Source: Cupriavidus gilardii (lineage in GTDB: Bacteria; Pseudomonadota; Gammaproteobacteria; Burkholderiales; Burkholderiaceae). From it: 64,000 nt of DNA. Positions 49,774-57,791 of this stretch are shown in pieces. The DNA is taken from positions 1-64,000 of the forward strand of contig NZ_JABTYE010000026.1 in the NCBI RefSeq assembly GCF_013314895.1. Reading direction: 5' to 3'. A program made the position numbers and the translations under genes. The number at the start of each line of letters is the position of its first letter. Within the stretch, counting starts at the first letter, position 1. The notes below the pieces were generated by a model that did not search any database, was not told the origin of the DNA, and saw only the letters and a program-made list of their open reading frames with translations.

Positions 49774-50634
49774 TCATGTGGCGGTCGACACGCATTCCCA
49801 AAGCGGACGCCCGGACTCCCAAACCGCATCGGGCACGCCTGCCGTCCAATCTGCGAAGGACTGGGCATGTTCGGAAGCCGGCTTTTTCAGACGCTGTTGT
49901 GCAATCGGATGTTGAGCGAATCTTCCCGAGGTATACAGGGCCAGCAGCAGGAACTGAACCTGCTCGTCGAGATCGTCAAGGCCATGCGCCCGTGCGGCGG
50001 CAAGCTGCATGTCGACAAACGGATACAGCGTATGCATCGGAACGCGGCGCAACTCATCCGGAATCACGTTACGCACGTTCGCTATGGCAACGTCGGCTTC
50101 GGCCGCCGCCAGGAGATCGTCGTACTGGGACTGCGTGAGCCGTAGTGGTGCGAATTCCAGACCGACGCTATCCGTCGGCGAAGTGATCGAGGGAAGCCGG
50201 CATTCCGCGCCGTAGCGATCGAAGTACCGCCACTCATCTATGCCGTACCCGAACGCACGGCATTGAGCAAGCGTCATGACGTTCCACCAAGTTGGCAGTA
50301 TGCGCGTATCGTACCAACGCAAAATCATTCGTTCCTGGCCAGGCAGATCGACGACATGGTATGCACTGAAGTGCGCAGCAAGGTCGTCCAGGGACCGCGC
50401 AGACTTGAGCAAGCTGATGCACGGCCGCGTTGATCCAAGACGGCGAATATCGGCACGAATGCGATCGCATTGACCATCGGGCAACGTCTCAACATCGAGC
50501 AGCAGCGGTGCGATATCCTTCATGCCCGCTTCCGCATGCCCGTCAAAGAGGGATCGATACGTGACACCATAGCGGTCCAGGCGCCTGTAGTAATCAGGCT
50601 GTTGAGCGCTGTCAATAATGGCGTAGTGCGGCAT
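49774..50634 (-). CDS. DUF4123 effector adaptor/chaperone
   Basis: 286 residues (MPHYAIIDSAQQPDYYRRLD). DUF4123 proteins bind a T6SS effector and load it on its VgrG without being secreted. The N-terminal domain has the usual short open (YAIIDSAQQ), SRSLFDG-type stretch YRSLFDGHAEAGMKDIAPLL, and ILRWYDTRILPTWWNVMT; the C-terminal helical part (EQVQFLLLALYTSGRFAQHP) has the lobe seen in many such adaptors. It starts one base after the vgrG3 stop and precedes the DUF3304 and Tle1 genes, so the cargo is most likely the Tle1 lipase. Confidence 0.9.
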   Translation of the reverse strand: MPHYAIIDSAQQPDYYRRLDRYGVTYRSLFDGHAEAGMKDIAPLLLDVETLPDGQCDRIRADIRRLGSTRPCISLLKSARSLDDLAAHFSAYHVVDLPGQERMILRWYDTRILPTWWNVMTLAQCRAFGYGIDEWRYFDRYGAECRLPSITSPTDSVGLEFAPLRLTQSQYDDLLAAAEADVAIANVRNVIPDELRRVPMHTLYPFVDMQLAAARAHGLDDLDEQVQFLLLALYTSGRFAQHPIAQQRLKKPASEHAQSFADWTAGVPDAVWESGRPLWECVSTAT

Positions 50635-50635
50635 A

Positions 50636-53497
50636 TCAGACCAGAACGCCAGGTGCGCCTTGTCTCATCGCATCCAGCAAACAGCTCTTGCACGACGAGC
50701 GGGGAAACTGAGGAAGCGCATAGGAACCGCTCACCGGCCCCTCAAACTTCCTCTGCGCACTCTTGTAAGTAATCGCCCCCGGGCACTCAACCGTAATATT
50801 CCCACCCTCGATCGTGATCGACGCCCCGCCCGCCGTCGCCACCCGAATCCGCTTGGCGGCAGCAAAGTCCACCTGCATATTCGCCGACACGACCTTCAGC
50901 TCATCCTTGGCCTGCAGCTTCATCGCATCGTGCTGGGCCTGCACGTCGATGTCCTCACTGCCGGCGACCAGCTTCAGGCCGGTGTCCCCCTCGCCCGCTT
51001 TCTCCAGCGCCGCGGCAAGGCCAATCGCCTGACCGCTGTGCAGCCGTGCCTGCTTGCCGATCGCCAGGTTGGTGTCCTGCCCCGACACCATGCCGAGCGA
51101 TTTGCCGTTGACCATCTGTAGTTCTTGGCCCGCGACCATGGCGAGACCAGCACGGCCGGCCAGTTGCACGATGGCTTCGCTCGGATGCGGCACCTTTCCT
51201 TGCGTCTGGTTGTTGCCGCTGGCGGCGTCCTGCATCGCGGCGTCGTAGTCCTTGCCGTCGACCATGCCGGAGGCCGCGGTTTCCAGCTTGGCCAGCGGGG
51301 CCTCGTCGTCCTTCGCGGTCAGCAGCGCAACGGTCTGGTGTTTGACCGCACCCTCGCCCAGCGTCTGCGTCAGCGACTTCGCCTGTCGGATCAGCGCGAT
51401 GCCGGCGGCGTTATCGCCGGTCGGTACTGGCCGCTGGCTCTGCGCATCGCGATAGGTGCTGATCAGCACACCGGCCTTGCCGCGGATGGCGCCGTGGCCG
51501 TCGGTGCGCAGCTCGAACCCTTCGCCGCGGAAGCTGCCGCGGTAGTTGTCCTGCTGATGGATCAGGTGGCCGAGATTGAGTTGGCTGTGCTCGACTGTCG
51601 TGGCCAGCTGCGTGCGCAGCTGGTTGTCGCTGTCGTCGAACACCAGCTGGTTGGCGCCCTCGCCGCCATGCTCGCGGCTCTTGAAGCCGCTCAGTGCGGC
51701 GGCATTGCGGTGTCCGTCCTTATCGGCGCTCATGCCATGCCACGCGGGTGCATGGCCGCCGGCCACATTGGCCTGCGCACTGGGCGCGGTGTCGCTGCCT
51801 TGCTGATAGACGGAGCCATCGGTAGCAGCGGCCTGCTTGCCGCCCGGCGTCGGCGCAATGCCGCCCTCGCCCTGCCCGTTGTACAGCGCCCCAATTACGA
51901 TCGGCTGGTCGATATCGTCGTCGGCGAACTTGACCAGCACCTCCTGGCCGATGCGCGGCAGCCATTGCCAGCCCATGCCGGCGCCAGCCTGGCGCTGCGC
52001 CACGCGGACCCAGCGTGTGCTGCGGTCGTCCTCGCGTTCGCCCTTCTGCCACGGGAAGCGAACGCGAATCTCGCCGCGCGGGCTGACGTGGTGTTCGGCA
52101 TCGCCGCTCGGCTGCGTCTCGCCTTGCGGTCCAACCACGGTGGCGGTCTGCACGCCGATCGCGGTCGGCGCGGCGAACAGCCTTGCACCGTTGCCGTCAA
52201 CCACGCGCGGGCGCCATGGGCGGCGCGCATCGCAGGCGCGGAACAGATTGGCGTAGCCGTACTGCTCGGCCGCCTGGCGCAGCGACGCGGTTGGCGTATC
52301 ACGCTCCACCGTATGACCCGGCGCGAGAAAGCCCATCGTCATCGGCCCGTTCTCCGGCGCGCTAGGCGGCGTATCGAAGCACAGCGCGGCGTCGAGTGGG
52401 CCCAGCCGCTGACCCAGCGCGGCGCGCGTTTCGGCCGCAAGGTTGTTCAGGCCGCAGTGCTCCACAATTTCGAGCAGCAACGGATAGGCGGCCTCGGCGT
52501 CTTCCTGCCTGGGCAGATGCGGGCAATCGGAAACCGCCACACGCGTGCCGCTGACGAAGCTGCGCACGGTCCCTTGGCCGGCGAACAGCTGCGCGCGGAC
52601 CTCGATGCTCTCCATCAATTGTTCGGCCAGCCGCTGCGCGCCGGCGGCATCGCCGACCGCGGACTGGCTGACCGACAGATAGGGTTCGGGGCACTGTGCG
52701 CCGCCGCCGAACTTGGCCGGAGCATGGCCGCGCAGCGTGCGCTTGCCGTTGCCATCCCAGGCCACCACCGCGACGCCAGGCACCGTCACGCGGCTGTGGC
52801 AAGCGAGCTGCTGCACGGCGTCGGCTTCTTCCTGGCTGTGGGCGCGATGATAGCGAACGCTTGAAAGCTGCCCCTCCGGCAATTGCGGGCTGTCCGCGAA
52901 GATCGTCAGCGCATGCCCCGATGGTGCCTGCTCGTCGTCGACGAAGGCGAAGCCCAACCCCGCCTCGGCCAGCAGCCGCGACAGGAAGGCGTAATCGGTC
53001 TCGCGATATTGGCTGACGTGTTCGCGCGGACCGAGCGCATCGATGCGCTGCTGCGCGCCCGCGGTGTAGCGCCACACCGCATGCGGCGCGTACGGCGACA
53101 GGATCTGTTCGGCGATATCGGCCAGCGTGCGGTTCTGGAATACCTGGCTATGCCGCTGCTGCGTGGCCAGCCACAGCCACGGCACCACGGTCAGCCGATA
53201 GCGCGCGAGGCTGCCATCGGCGCCCAGCTTCTCGGCCTTGCGCACCAGGCCGCTGCGGCGAATGCGACCGCCATCGGCCAGCGTGGTCCACAGCGTGACC
53301 TTCGCGCCGAGCAGCGACTTCAGCGCCAGCCGCGCGTTGGCGCTGACCGCGACGATGCGCGTTTCGCCGAGCTCCGACAGTGCCTCGCGGCCGAGCCACG
53401 CCTCGACGGCCAGCTCGCCGATGGCCCCCTCGCCTTCGAGCTGGAACAGCCGCCGCGCCGGGGAAAACAGAGTCTGAATCAGGGTGGTGTGGTCCAT
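50636..53497 (-). CDS. vgrG: VgrG spike protein for the lipase island
   Basis: 953 residues (MDHTTLIQTLFSPARRLFQL). gp27-like region with YRETDYAFLSRLLAEAGLGF; gp5-like OB region with EIRVRFPWQKGERE and WLPRIGQEVLVKFADDDIDQ; a long beta-helix with regular valine/glycine turns (LAMVAGQELQMVNGKSLGMV). The C-terminus ends in a short tail with two close cysteines (SSCKSCLLDAM) rather than a folded extension; this may be the DUF4123/effector docking site. Only distantly related to vgrG1 and vgrG2, so the islands were assembled from different sources. Confidence 0.95.
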   Translation of the reverse strand: MDHTTLIQTLFSPARRLFQLEGEGAIGELAVEAWLGREALSELGETRIVAVSANARLALKSLLGAKVTLWTTLADGGRIRRSGLVRKAEKLGADGSLARYRLTVVPWLWLATQQRHSQVFQNRTLADIAEQILSPYAPHAVWRYTAGAQQRIDALGPREHVSQYRETDYAFLSRLLAEAGLGFAFVDDEQAPSGHALTIFADSPQLPEGQLSSVRYHRAHSQEEADAVQQLACHSRVTVPGVAVVAWDGNGKRTLRGHAPAKFGGGAQCPEPYLSVSQSAVGDAAGAQRLAEQLMESIEVRAQLFAGQGTVRSFVSGTRVAVSDCPHLPRQEDAEAAYPLLLEIVEHCGLNNLAAETRAALGQRLGPLDAALCFDTPPSAPENGPMTMGFLAPGHTVERDTPTASLRQAAEQYGYANLFRACDARRPWRPRVVDGNGARLFAAPTAIGVQTATVVGPQGETQPSGDAEHHVSPRGEIRVRFPWQKGEREDDRSTRWVRVAQRQAGAGMGWQWLPRIGQEVLVKFADDDIDQPIVIGALYNGQGEGGIAPTPGGKQAAATDGSVYQQGSDTAPSAQANVAGGHAPAWHGMSADKDGHRNAAALSGFKSREHGGEGANQLVFDDSDNQLRTQLATTVEHSQLNLGHLIHQQDNYRGSFRGEGFELRTDGHGAIRGKAGVLISTYRDAQSQRPVPTGDNAAGIALIRQAKSLTQTLGEGAVKHQTVALLTAKDDEAPLAKLETAASGMVDGKDYDAAMQDAASGNNQTQGKVPHPSEAIVQLAGRAGLAMVAGQELQMVNGKSLGMVSGQDTNLAIGKQARLHSGQAIGLAAALEKAGEGDTGLKLVAGSEDIDVQAQHDAMKLQAKDELKVVSANMQVDFAAAKRIRVATAGGASITIEGGNITVECPGAITYKSAQRKFEGPVSGSYALPQFPRSSCKSCLLDAMRQGAPGVLV

Positions 53498-53586
53498 GGC
53501 GGTTCGGTGTCGCAGCGTGTGTCGCAGGGGATATCACAGCGGATGTCGCAGCGATCGGCAAGCACGCCGATCAGTTGCCCGACAAC

Positions 53587-53619
53587 GGCGATGGCCGCGT
53601 CGAAGTCGCGGCCATCGCC
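53587..53619. terminator. 13-bp perfect inverted repeat between vgrG3 and membrane protein gene
   Basis: A perfect 13-bp stem (GGCGATGGCCGCG/CGCGGCCATCGCC) with a 7-base loop in the 153-bp gap upstream of vgrG3. No T-run follows on either side. Likely a strong RNA hairpin that ends or attenuates transcription from the gene at 53651 before vgrG3, or protects the vgrG3 transcript. Confidence 0.55.
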
Positions 53620-53650
53620 TCTGTCAGCACCCTTGCCCCCTCGGCCGGCA

Positions 53651-54556
53651 TTACTGCGAACGCTGGGCGGTGCCGCTCTTGCGCGTCCGCGACGCGGTCG
53701 TGGTTTTCTCTTCGGGCGTGGGTGCCAGTAATGCCGCGAGCAATTCGGCGTCGCGATCATTGCCCATATTCGCGCCCGCCTTTTTCGAAACCCGGCGCGT
53801 ATTGTTGGAGGCAATACGCGAGCGCTCGTTTTTCGTCTTCCCTACAGTCGTAGGGTTCGAATTGGAACGCGAAGCAACCTTGGTCGCCGTATTCGAATGT
53901 TGCTGTTTTGTAGTGGCTTGATTCGACGCAGTGATCTTCGCTTTATTTACTTCTTGGTTTAGCGTTTTTTTATTCAGATCTTTGGTGGCTACCGTCGTCG
54001 ATTTGGCGCGGCGGTCCGCAGCGGTCTTTTCATGATCCTGCGTCGCGTTTGCTGCCAACGCGGTACCGCCGGCCAGTGCCGCGGCGCCCAGGCCCGCAGC
54101 GGCCAGATCGCCAGATGGCATCTTGCCGAGATTGTCGAGCGCATCGTCATCGGCATCGCGCTCGGGGCTGACATCGACAATGGTGGCCGAACTTGCCGGC
54201 GCATCGACGGGGCCGGCTGCTCCGGCCGCAGCGGCCTGCATGTCGGGCGCCTGGGCCGCGCTGGCGGCCGAATTCGGGCTTTCAGCCGGCACAACCGCAG
54301 CCACCGTCGGCGCCTCGGCATCGCTGCCCTTGCCCAGCCAGAAGGCCACGGCGCCCGCGCCGACCAGCAGCAACGCCAGCGTGGCGAACACGCCGTGGCG
54401 TTTGATGTCGGGTGTCTTCTTCTTGACGGGAGCGTGACTGGCGACCCGCCCTTCGAGGCTGGCCAGAATGCGCGTATCGGGTCCCTGGCTGTCGGCATTG
54501 CCCGAGCCGAACAGCGACGGCGGTTCATTTCCTTTCAAGTCGTCGCTGTGGCTCAT
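53651..54556 (-). CDS. T6SS-associated single-pass membrane protein
   Basis: 301 residues from the ATG at 54556 (MSHSDDLKGNEPPSLFGSG). A cytoplasmic ~55-residue N-terminus is followed by one membrane helix (GVFATLALLLVGAGAVAFWL) and a long periplasmic part of low complexity: Ala-rich first (ANGTALAANATQ-like stretches), then strongly Lys/Asn/Thr/Ser-rich (KTLNQEVNKAKITASNQATT, KVASRSNSNPTTVGKTKNER). No family named. It is divergent from tagX; comparable membrane proteins stand next to tssA/tagX in Burkholderia-type clusters. The shift in residue and base use in the second half is odd for the region. Confidence 0.75.
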   Translation of the reverse strand: MSHSDDLKGNEPPSLFGSGNADSQGPDTRILASLEGRVASHAPVKKKTPDIKRHGVFATLALLLVGAGAVAFWLGKGSDAEAPTVAAVVPAESPNSAASAAQAPDMQAAAAGAAGPVDAPASSATIVDVSPERDADDDALDNLGKMPSGDLAAAGLGAAALAGGTALAANATQDHEKTAADRRAKSTTVATKDLNKKTLNQEVNKAKITASNQATTKQQHSNTATKVASRSNSNPTTVGKTKNERSRIASNNTRRVSKKAGANMGNDRDAELLAALLAPTPEEKTTTASRTRKSGTAQRSQ

Positions 54557-54884
54557 CTTTTGGCTCTCGAATTGCAATAAAATGCGCGTCGGGCAGCGCA
54601 GGGATGGAATTGAGTTAAGCGATCGGCAACATAACTCGAAGACAGGGCCCGAGCAGAAATTCGACGAGATGGCGCCAGCTGCCGATGCGGACGAAGCGCG
54701 CAGATTTTATAGCTGGCTGCAACAAAAATGCAAATATGTGAACGCCGCCGTGACAACTCGCAGACGGCGATTTTTTTGCAGGGAATGTGAACCGGGAATC
54801 GAGCCAAATAAATGTCACAAAATGTAACCATTGAAGCCGCTGTCATACGCGGTTTGGGCGTCGCGTGGTACGCGGACTGAGCGG
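54557..54884. promoter_or_regulatory. Divergent promoter region of membrane protein gene and tagX run
   Basis: 328 bp between divergent genes, much more AT-rich than the surroundings (for example 54715-54750 and 54800-54830). It should contain promoters in both directions; the plus-strand one would drive tagX, PAAR, tssM, tagF and ompA. I cannot place the exact -35/-10 boxes. Confidence 0.55.
54747..54778 (+). terminator. Possible hairpin with T-run
   Basis: A 6-bp stem (CGCCGT/ACGGCG) with a 12-base loop followed by A and seven Ts. It has the form of an intrinsic terminator on the plus strand, yet lies within a promoter region with no gene ending nearby. It might be an attenuator of a leader transcript ahead of tagX, or chance. 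Confidence 0.35.
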
Positions 54885-55730
54885 ATGATCTTTGTTTCGC
54901 TGTTCTTCTATTTCGCGCTGATGGTCGCCATTGCGGCCATTCTGTTGCTGCCCGACGTGCGTGAGCGCGTGCTGCTGGCCGCTCGTGCGCAATGGCAGCG
55001 GCTCAGTATCAATGCGAGCGCGGCGAGCCAGCGCTCGGCCGGAACCCTACGAACGTCGGCTTCCCAGGCGGCCGATTCGATGGAAGCATTGCGCGCCTTC
55101 GTTGCGCGCCGAAAGGTCTTTCTGCTGTGCGCGGCCGGCGTCGTCGCGACCCCGCCGATCGTGGCCCTCGCCTTGCGACCGAAACTGCTGTTCGAGTACG
55201 ATGACGCGCTGCGCGAACCGGACCAGAAGATTTCCGCCTTGTTGAATGGCGAACGCCTGGTTCCTCCGGCGCCATTGCCGCCGGAAGTATTCACCACGCA
55301 GGAAGTTGAACGGATTCGCCCGACCATTCGCGAAGCCAGCCGCAATTGGGATCTGCTCGACGCCGATTTTCGTCAGCGCCTGCTGCTGGTCTACAAGATC
55401 ATGCGCGACGAGCATGGTTATGAAATGGCGCTGCTGGAGGGCTATCGCAGCCCCGAGCGCCAGGCCAGGCTCGCCGCGATGGGCACGCATGTCACAAAGG
55501 CGGGTGCCTATCACAGTTACCATCAGTTCGGCCTCGCCGCCGACAGCGCCTTCTATCGCGACGGCAAGCTGGTGATCAGCGAGAAGGATCCGTGGGCGAT
55601 GCGCGGATACGAGTTGTATGGGCAGATCGCCGAGTCCGCGGGGCTGACCTGGGGCGGGCGCTGGAAGATGATGGATCTTGGGCACGTCGAGTTGCGCCGA
55701 CCCGGCGTACTTGGCAAGAAGCCCGGCTAG
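54885..55730 (+). CDS. tagX: TagX-type membrane-anchored VanY peptidase
   Basis: 281 residues from the ATG at 54885 (MIFVSLFFYFALMVAIAAIL). Two hydrophobic segments (residues 2-22 and ~78-96) surround a short cytoplasmic or linker stretch, then a periplasmic M15/VanY-type peptidase domain. Zinc-site residues are visible: S211-x-H213-x-x-G216-x-A218-x-D220 in SYHQFGLAADSAF and His267 in MMDLGHVEL; the substrate loop EGYRSPERQARL comes before. TagX peptidases cut peptidoglycan cross-links so that the T6SS machine can pass the wall. An ATG at 54831 is in frame but the shorter start gives a proper membrane N-terminus. First of the plus-strand run. Confidence 0.88.
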   Translation: MIFVSLFFYFALMVAIAAILLLPDVRERVLLAARAQWQRLSINASAASQRSAGTLRTSASQAADSMEALRAFVARRKVFLLCAAGVVATPPIVALALRPKLLFEYDDALREPDQKISALLNGERLVPPAPLPPEVFTTQEVERIRPTIREASRNWDLLDADFRQRLLLVYKIMRDEHGYEMALLEGYRSPERQARLAAMGTHVTKAGAYHSYHQFGLAADSAFYRDGKLVISEKDPWAMRGYELYGQIAESAGLTWGGRWKMMDLGHVELRRPGVLGKKPG

Positions 55731-55834
55731 CGTGCGATGTGCGGGGGCACGGCGCACGCAACGGCAGCCGGCGAAAGCAGGCCGCGAATCGATAGCTGGT
55801 GGCGGGATCGCCCTTCTCAGTCGAGAGAACAACA

Positions 55835-56101
55835 ATGACACGGCCATTTATCGTATTGGGTGACAAGACCGACCACGGCGGCGTCGTGATCAGCGCGTCG
55901 GGCACCACGTCGACCAACGGCAAGGGCATTGCCTGCGTCGGCGATCGCGTGACCTGCCCGAAGTCCGGCCATGGCGAAACCACCATCGTCACCGGCGATC
56001 CGACCGTGATCATCGACGGCCGCGCCGCGGCCCGCCACGGCGACAAGACGGCATGCGGCGCGACGCTGCTGTCCAGCCAGGGAGTCACCGGCAGCGCGTA
56101 A
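55835..56101 (+). CDS. PAAR spike-tip protein
   Basis: 88 residues from the ATG at 55835 (MTRPFIVLGDKTDHGGVV). Caps the VgrG trimer with a sharp cone. The typical repeated pattern is complete: GDKTDHGGVVISASGTT, GKGIACVGDRVTCPKSGHGE, RAAARHGDKTACGATLL; His13, Cys43, His47 and the late Cys are the likely metal ligands (positions approximate). No N- or C-terminal toxin domain, so it is a stand-alone structural PAAR that can serve any of the VgrGs. Lies between tagX and a membrane protein gene. Confidence 0.94.
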   Translation: MTRPFIVLGDKTDHGGVVISASGTTSTNGKGIACVGDRVTCPKSGHGETTIVTGDPTVIIDGRAAARHGDKTACGATLLSSQGVTGSA

Positions 56102-56153
56102 GGCGAGCACCGTTCCGCTGTTGCGCTCCCCTGTGCCGACCCTCCCCGACACC

Positions 56154-57650
56154 ATGCTTGCACGCCTGTTCCGTTCCGGCCTGATCCTGTTCGCCGTCTT
56201 CGCGCTGGTCTGGACCGCGACGATCCTGTGGTGGCAATCGATTCATCGGATGCCGACCACGACCGATATCGTCACGCATCTGTTCCTGCTGCCGGCCGGC
56301 ATGATCGCGGGCTATCTGGTCATTCGGCGCGCGCTGGACGGTATCCGCCGCAATGTCGCGGCCGCGGTCAGCACGCCGGCCGCCGCGCAGGACGGCGTGG
56401 CCCCGTCGGACGGCGCCGTATCCGACGACGACCCCAGCCGCCGCTGGCGCGCGCTGGTGTTGGGCGCCGCCCTGCATACCGCCAAGGGCGGCGACACGGC
56501 CACCACCGCCGCGGCCACCGCCGAGCAGCAGCGGCCGGACGTCGTCGACGTGCTGCGCGATGGCATGCCGATCTTCGCCGCGCCTGCCGAGGACATCGAT
56601 GTCGACGGCACGCGCGAAGCACTGGAGCACGCCTTCACCGAACTGCCGTGGAATGACGAGGCCGTGCGGACCGTCGCGCTGGCCAGCGATGTGGCCGAAC
56701 GGCTGGTGGCGCAGGTCGTGGAGGAATATCCCAGCCTGTATTTCCCTGCCGCAGACGAGACTGCGGCGGCGCCGCAGGCCGAGGAGCCGCCGCGGCTGGT
56801 GCTGACGCTGCTGCTGCCGGAGCGATGGCAGGCGCCGATGGCGGCGGCTGCCGGCCAATACGTGCGCGGCCGCCTGACCGGGCTGTGGCCGATCGAACGG
56901 ATCTCGATGGAGACGTTGACCGCCAAGGGCGACGGCGATGCGATGGTGCAGGTCGATCGCGCGATCCTCGCGCTGCATCGCGAACCGACGCACGAATTGC
57001 GCGGCGTGATAGCCGCCGATTCGCATATCGGCGCCGAAGCGATCGACCGGCTGCGCGCGACCAACCGGCTGTTCAGCGCCCAATGCGAGCACGGCGTCGC
57101 GCCCTCGGAGGCGGCAGCCGGGGTCCTGCTGTATCCGCCGCAGGGACCGCTGGCCGCGATGCTCGCGCAGGACGCGCCGCCGGCATCGATCGTCCGCGCC
57201 ACGCTGACGCGGCTCGACGCGCCGACTCCCGACAAGGGCCAGCCGCGTACCGCGGCGCTGGATCAGGCCATCGCGCAGACGCTGGGCCTGCTGACCCAAC
57301 CTGCCGAAGGCTCCAATGCGAAGGCCAGGAGCGAAGAGCCCGAAGCGTCCGCCGCCGAACCGGCTCCCGCGCCCCAACCGGTCGTGGTCACCGCCGACAT
57401 CAGCCCGCATCCGGTCCGCACCGTCGAACTGGCACGGGTGTTCTCCGAACGCTTTGGCGAACTCGACGTCAGCGCGGACCTGCTGCCGGTCGGCACCGCT
57501 TGCGGATACACCGGCAATGCCGGCGCGCTGCTGGCCATCGTGCTCGCCCATCAGCAGTGCGCCGAGCGCGGCGGCCCGGCACTGGCGGTGACCGCGGCCG
57601 ATCCGCAGCAGCGCGGCGCGATCGCGGTGGTGCCGCCGGCCACCGCCTAG
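56154..57650 (+). CDS. T6SS-associated two-helix membrane protein
   Basis: 498 residues from the ATG at 56154 (MLARLFRSGLILFAVFALVW). Two membrane helices near the N-terminus (SGLILFAVFALVWTATILWW and IVTHLFLLPAGMIAGYLVI) anchor a large soluble part with predicted domains (VLRDGMPIFAAPAEDIDVDG; PRLVLTLLLPERWQAPM; GYTGNAGALLAIVLAHQQCA) and an Ala/Glu/Pro-rich linker near residue 395. I do not recognise a named family; proteins of this size stand directly before tssM in Burkholderia-type clusters as Tag accessory proteins. Probably an inner-membrane helper of the secretion machine. A TTG at 56121 is a less likely start. Confidence 0.75.
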   Translation: MLARLFRSGLILFAVFALVWTATILWWQSIHRMPTTTDIVTHLFLLPAGMIAGYLVIRRALDGIRRNVAAAVSTPAAAQDGVAPSDGAVSDDDPSRRWRALVLGAALHTAKGGDTATTAAATAEQQRPDVVDVLRDGMPIFAAPAEDIDVDGTREALEHAFTELPWNDEAVRTVALASDVAERLVAQVVEEYPSLYFPAADETAAAPQAEEPPRLVLTLLLPERWQAPMAAAAGQYVRGRLTGLWPIERISMETLTAKGDGDAMVQVDRAILALHREPTHELRGVIAADSHIGAEAIDRLRATNRLFSAQCEHGVAPSEAAAGVLLYPPQGPLAAMLAQDAPPASIVRATLTRLDAPTPDKGQPRTAALDQAIAQTLGLLTQPAEGSNAKARSEEPEASAAEPAPAPQPVVVTADISPHPVRTVELARVFSERFGELDVSADLLPVGTACGYTGNAGALLAIVLAHQQCAERGGPALAVTAADPQQRGAIAVVPPATA

Positions 57651-57791
57651 CGGACATCCTCGCCAAGCACGAACTAGCCGGAACGAGCCCGAACGAGCCA
57701 GAACAAGCCGAAGCCCAAGCCAGGCAAGCACAAGCAACGCACCAGCAAACGCACAAGAACCAGCACACGCATTCGCAAACCGCAGGCCACC

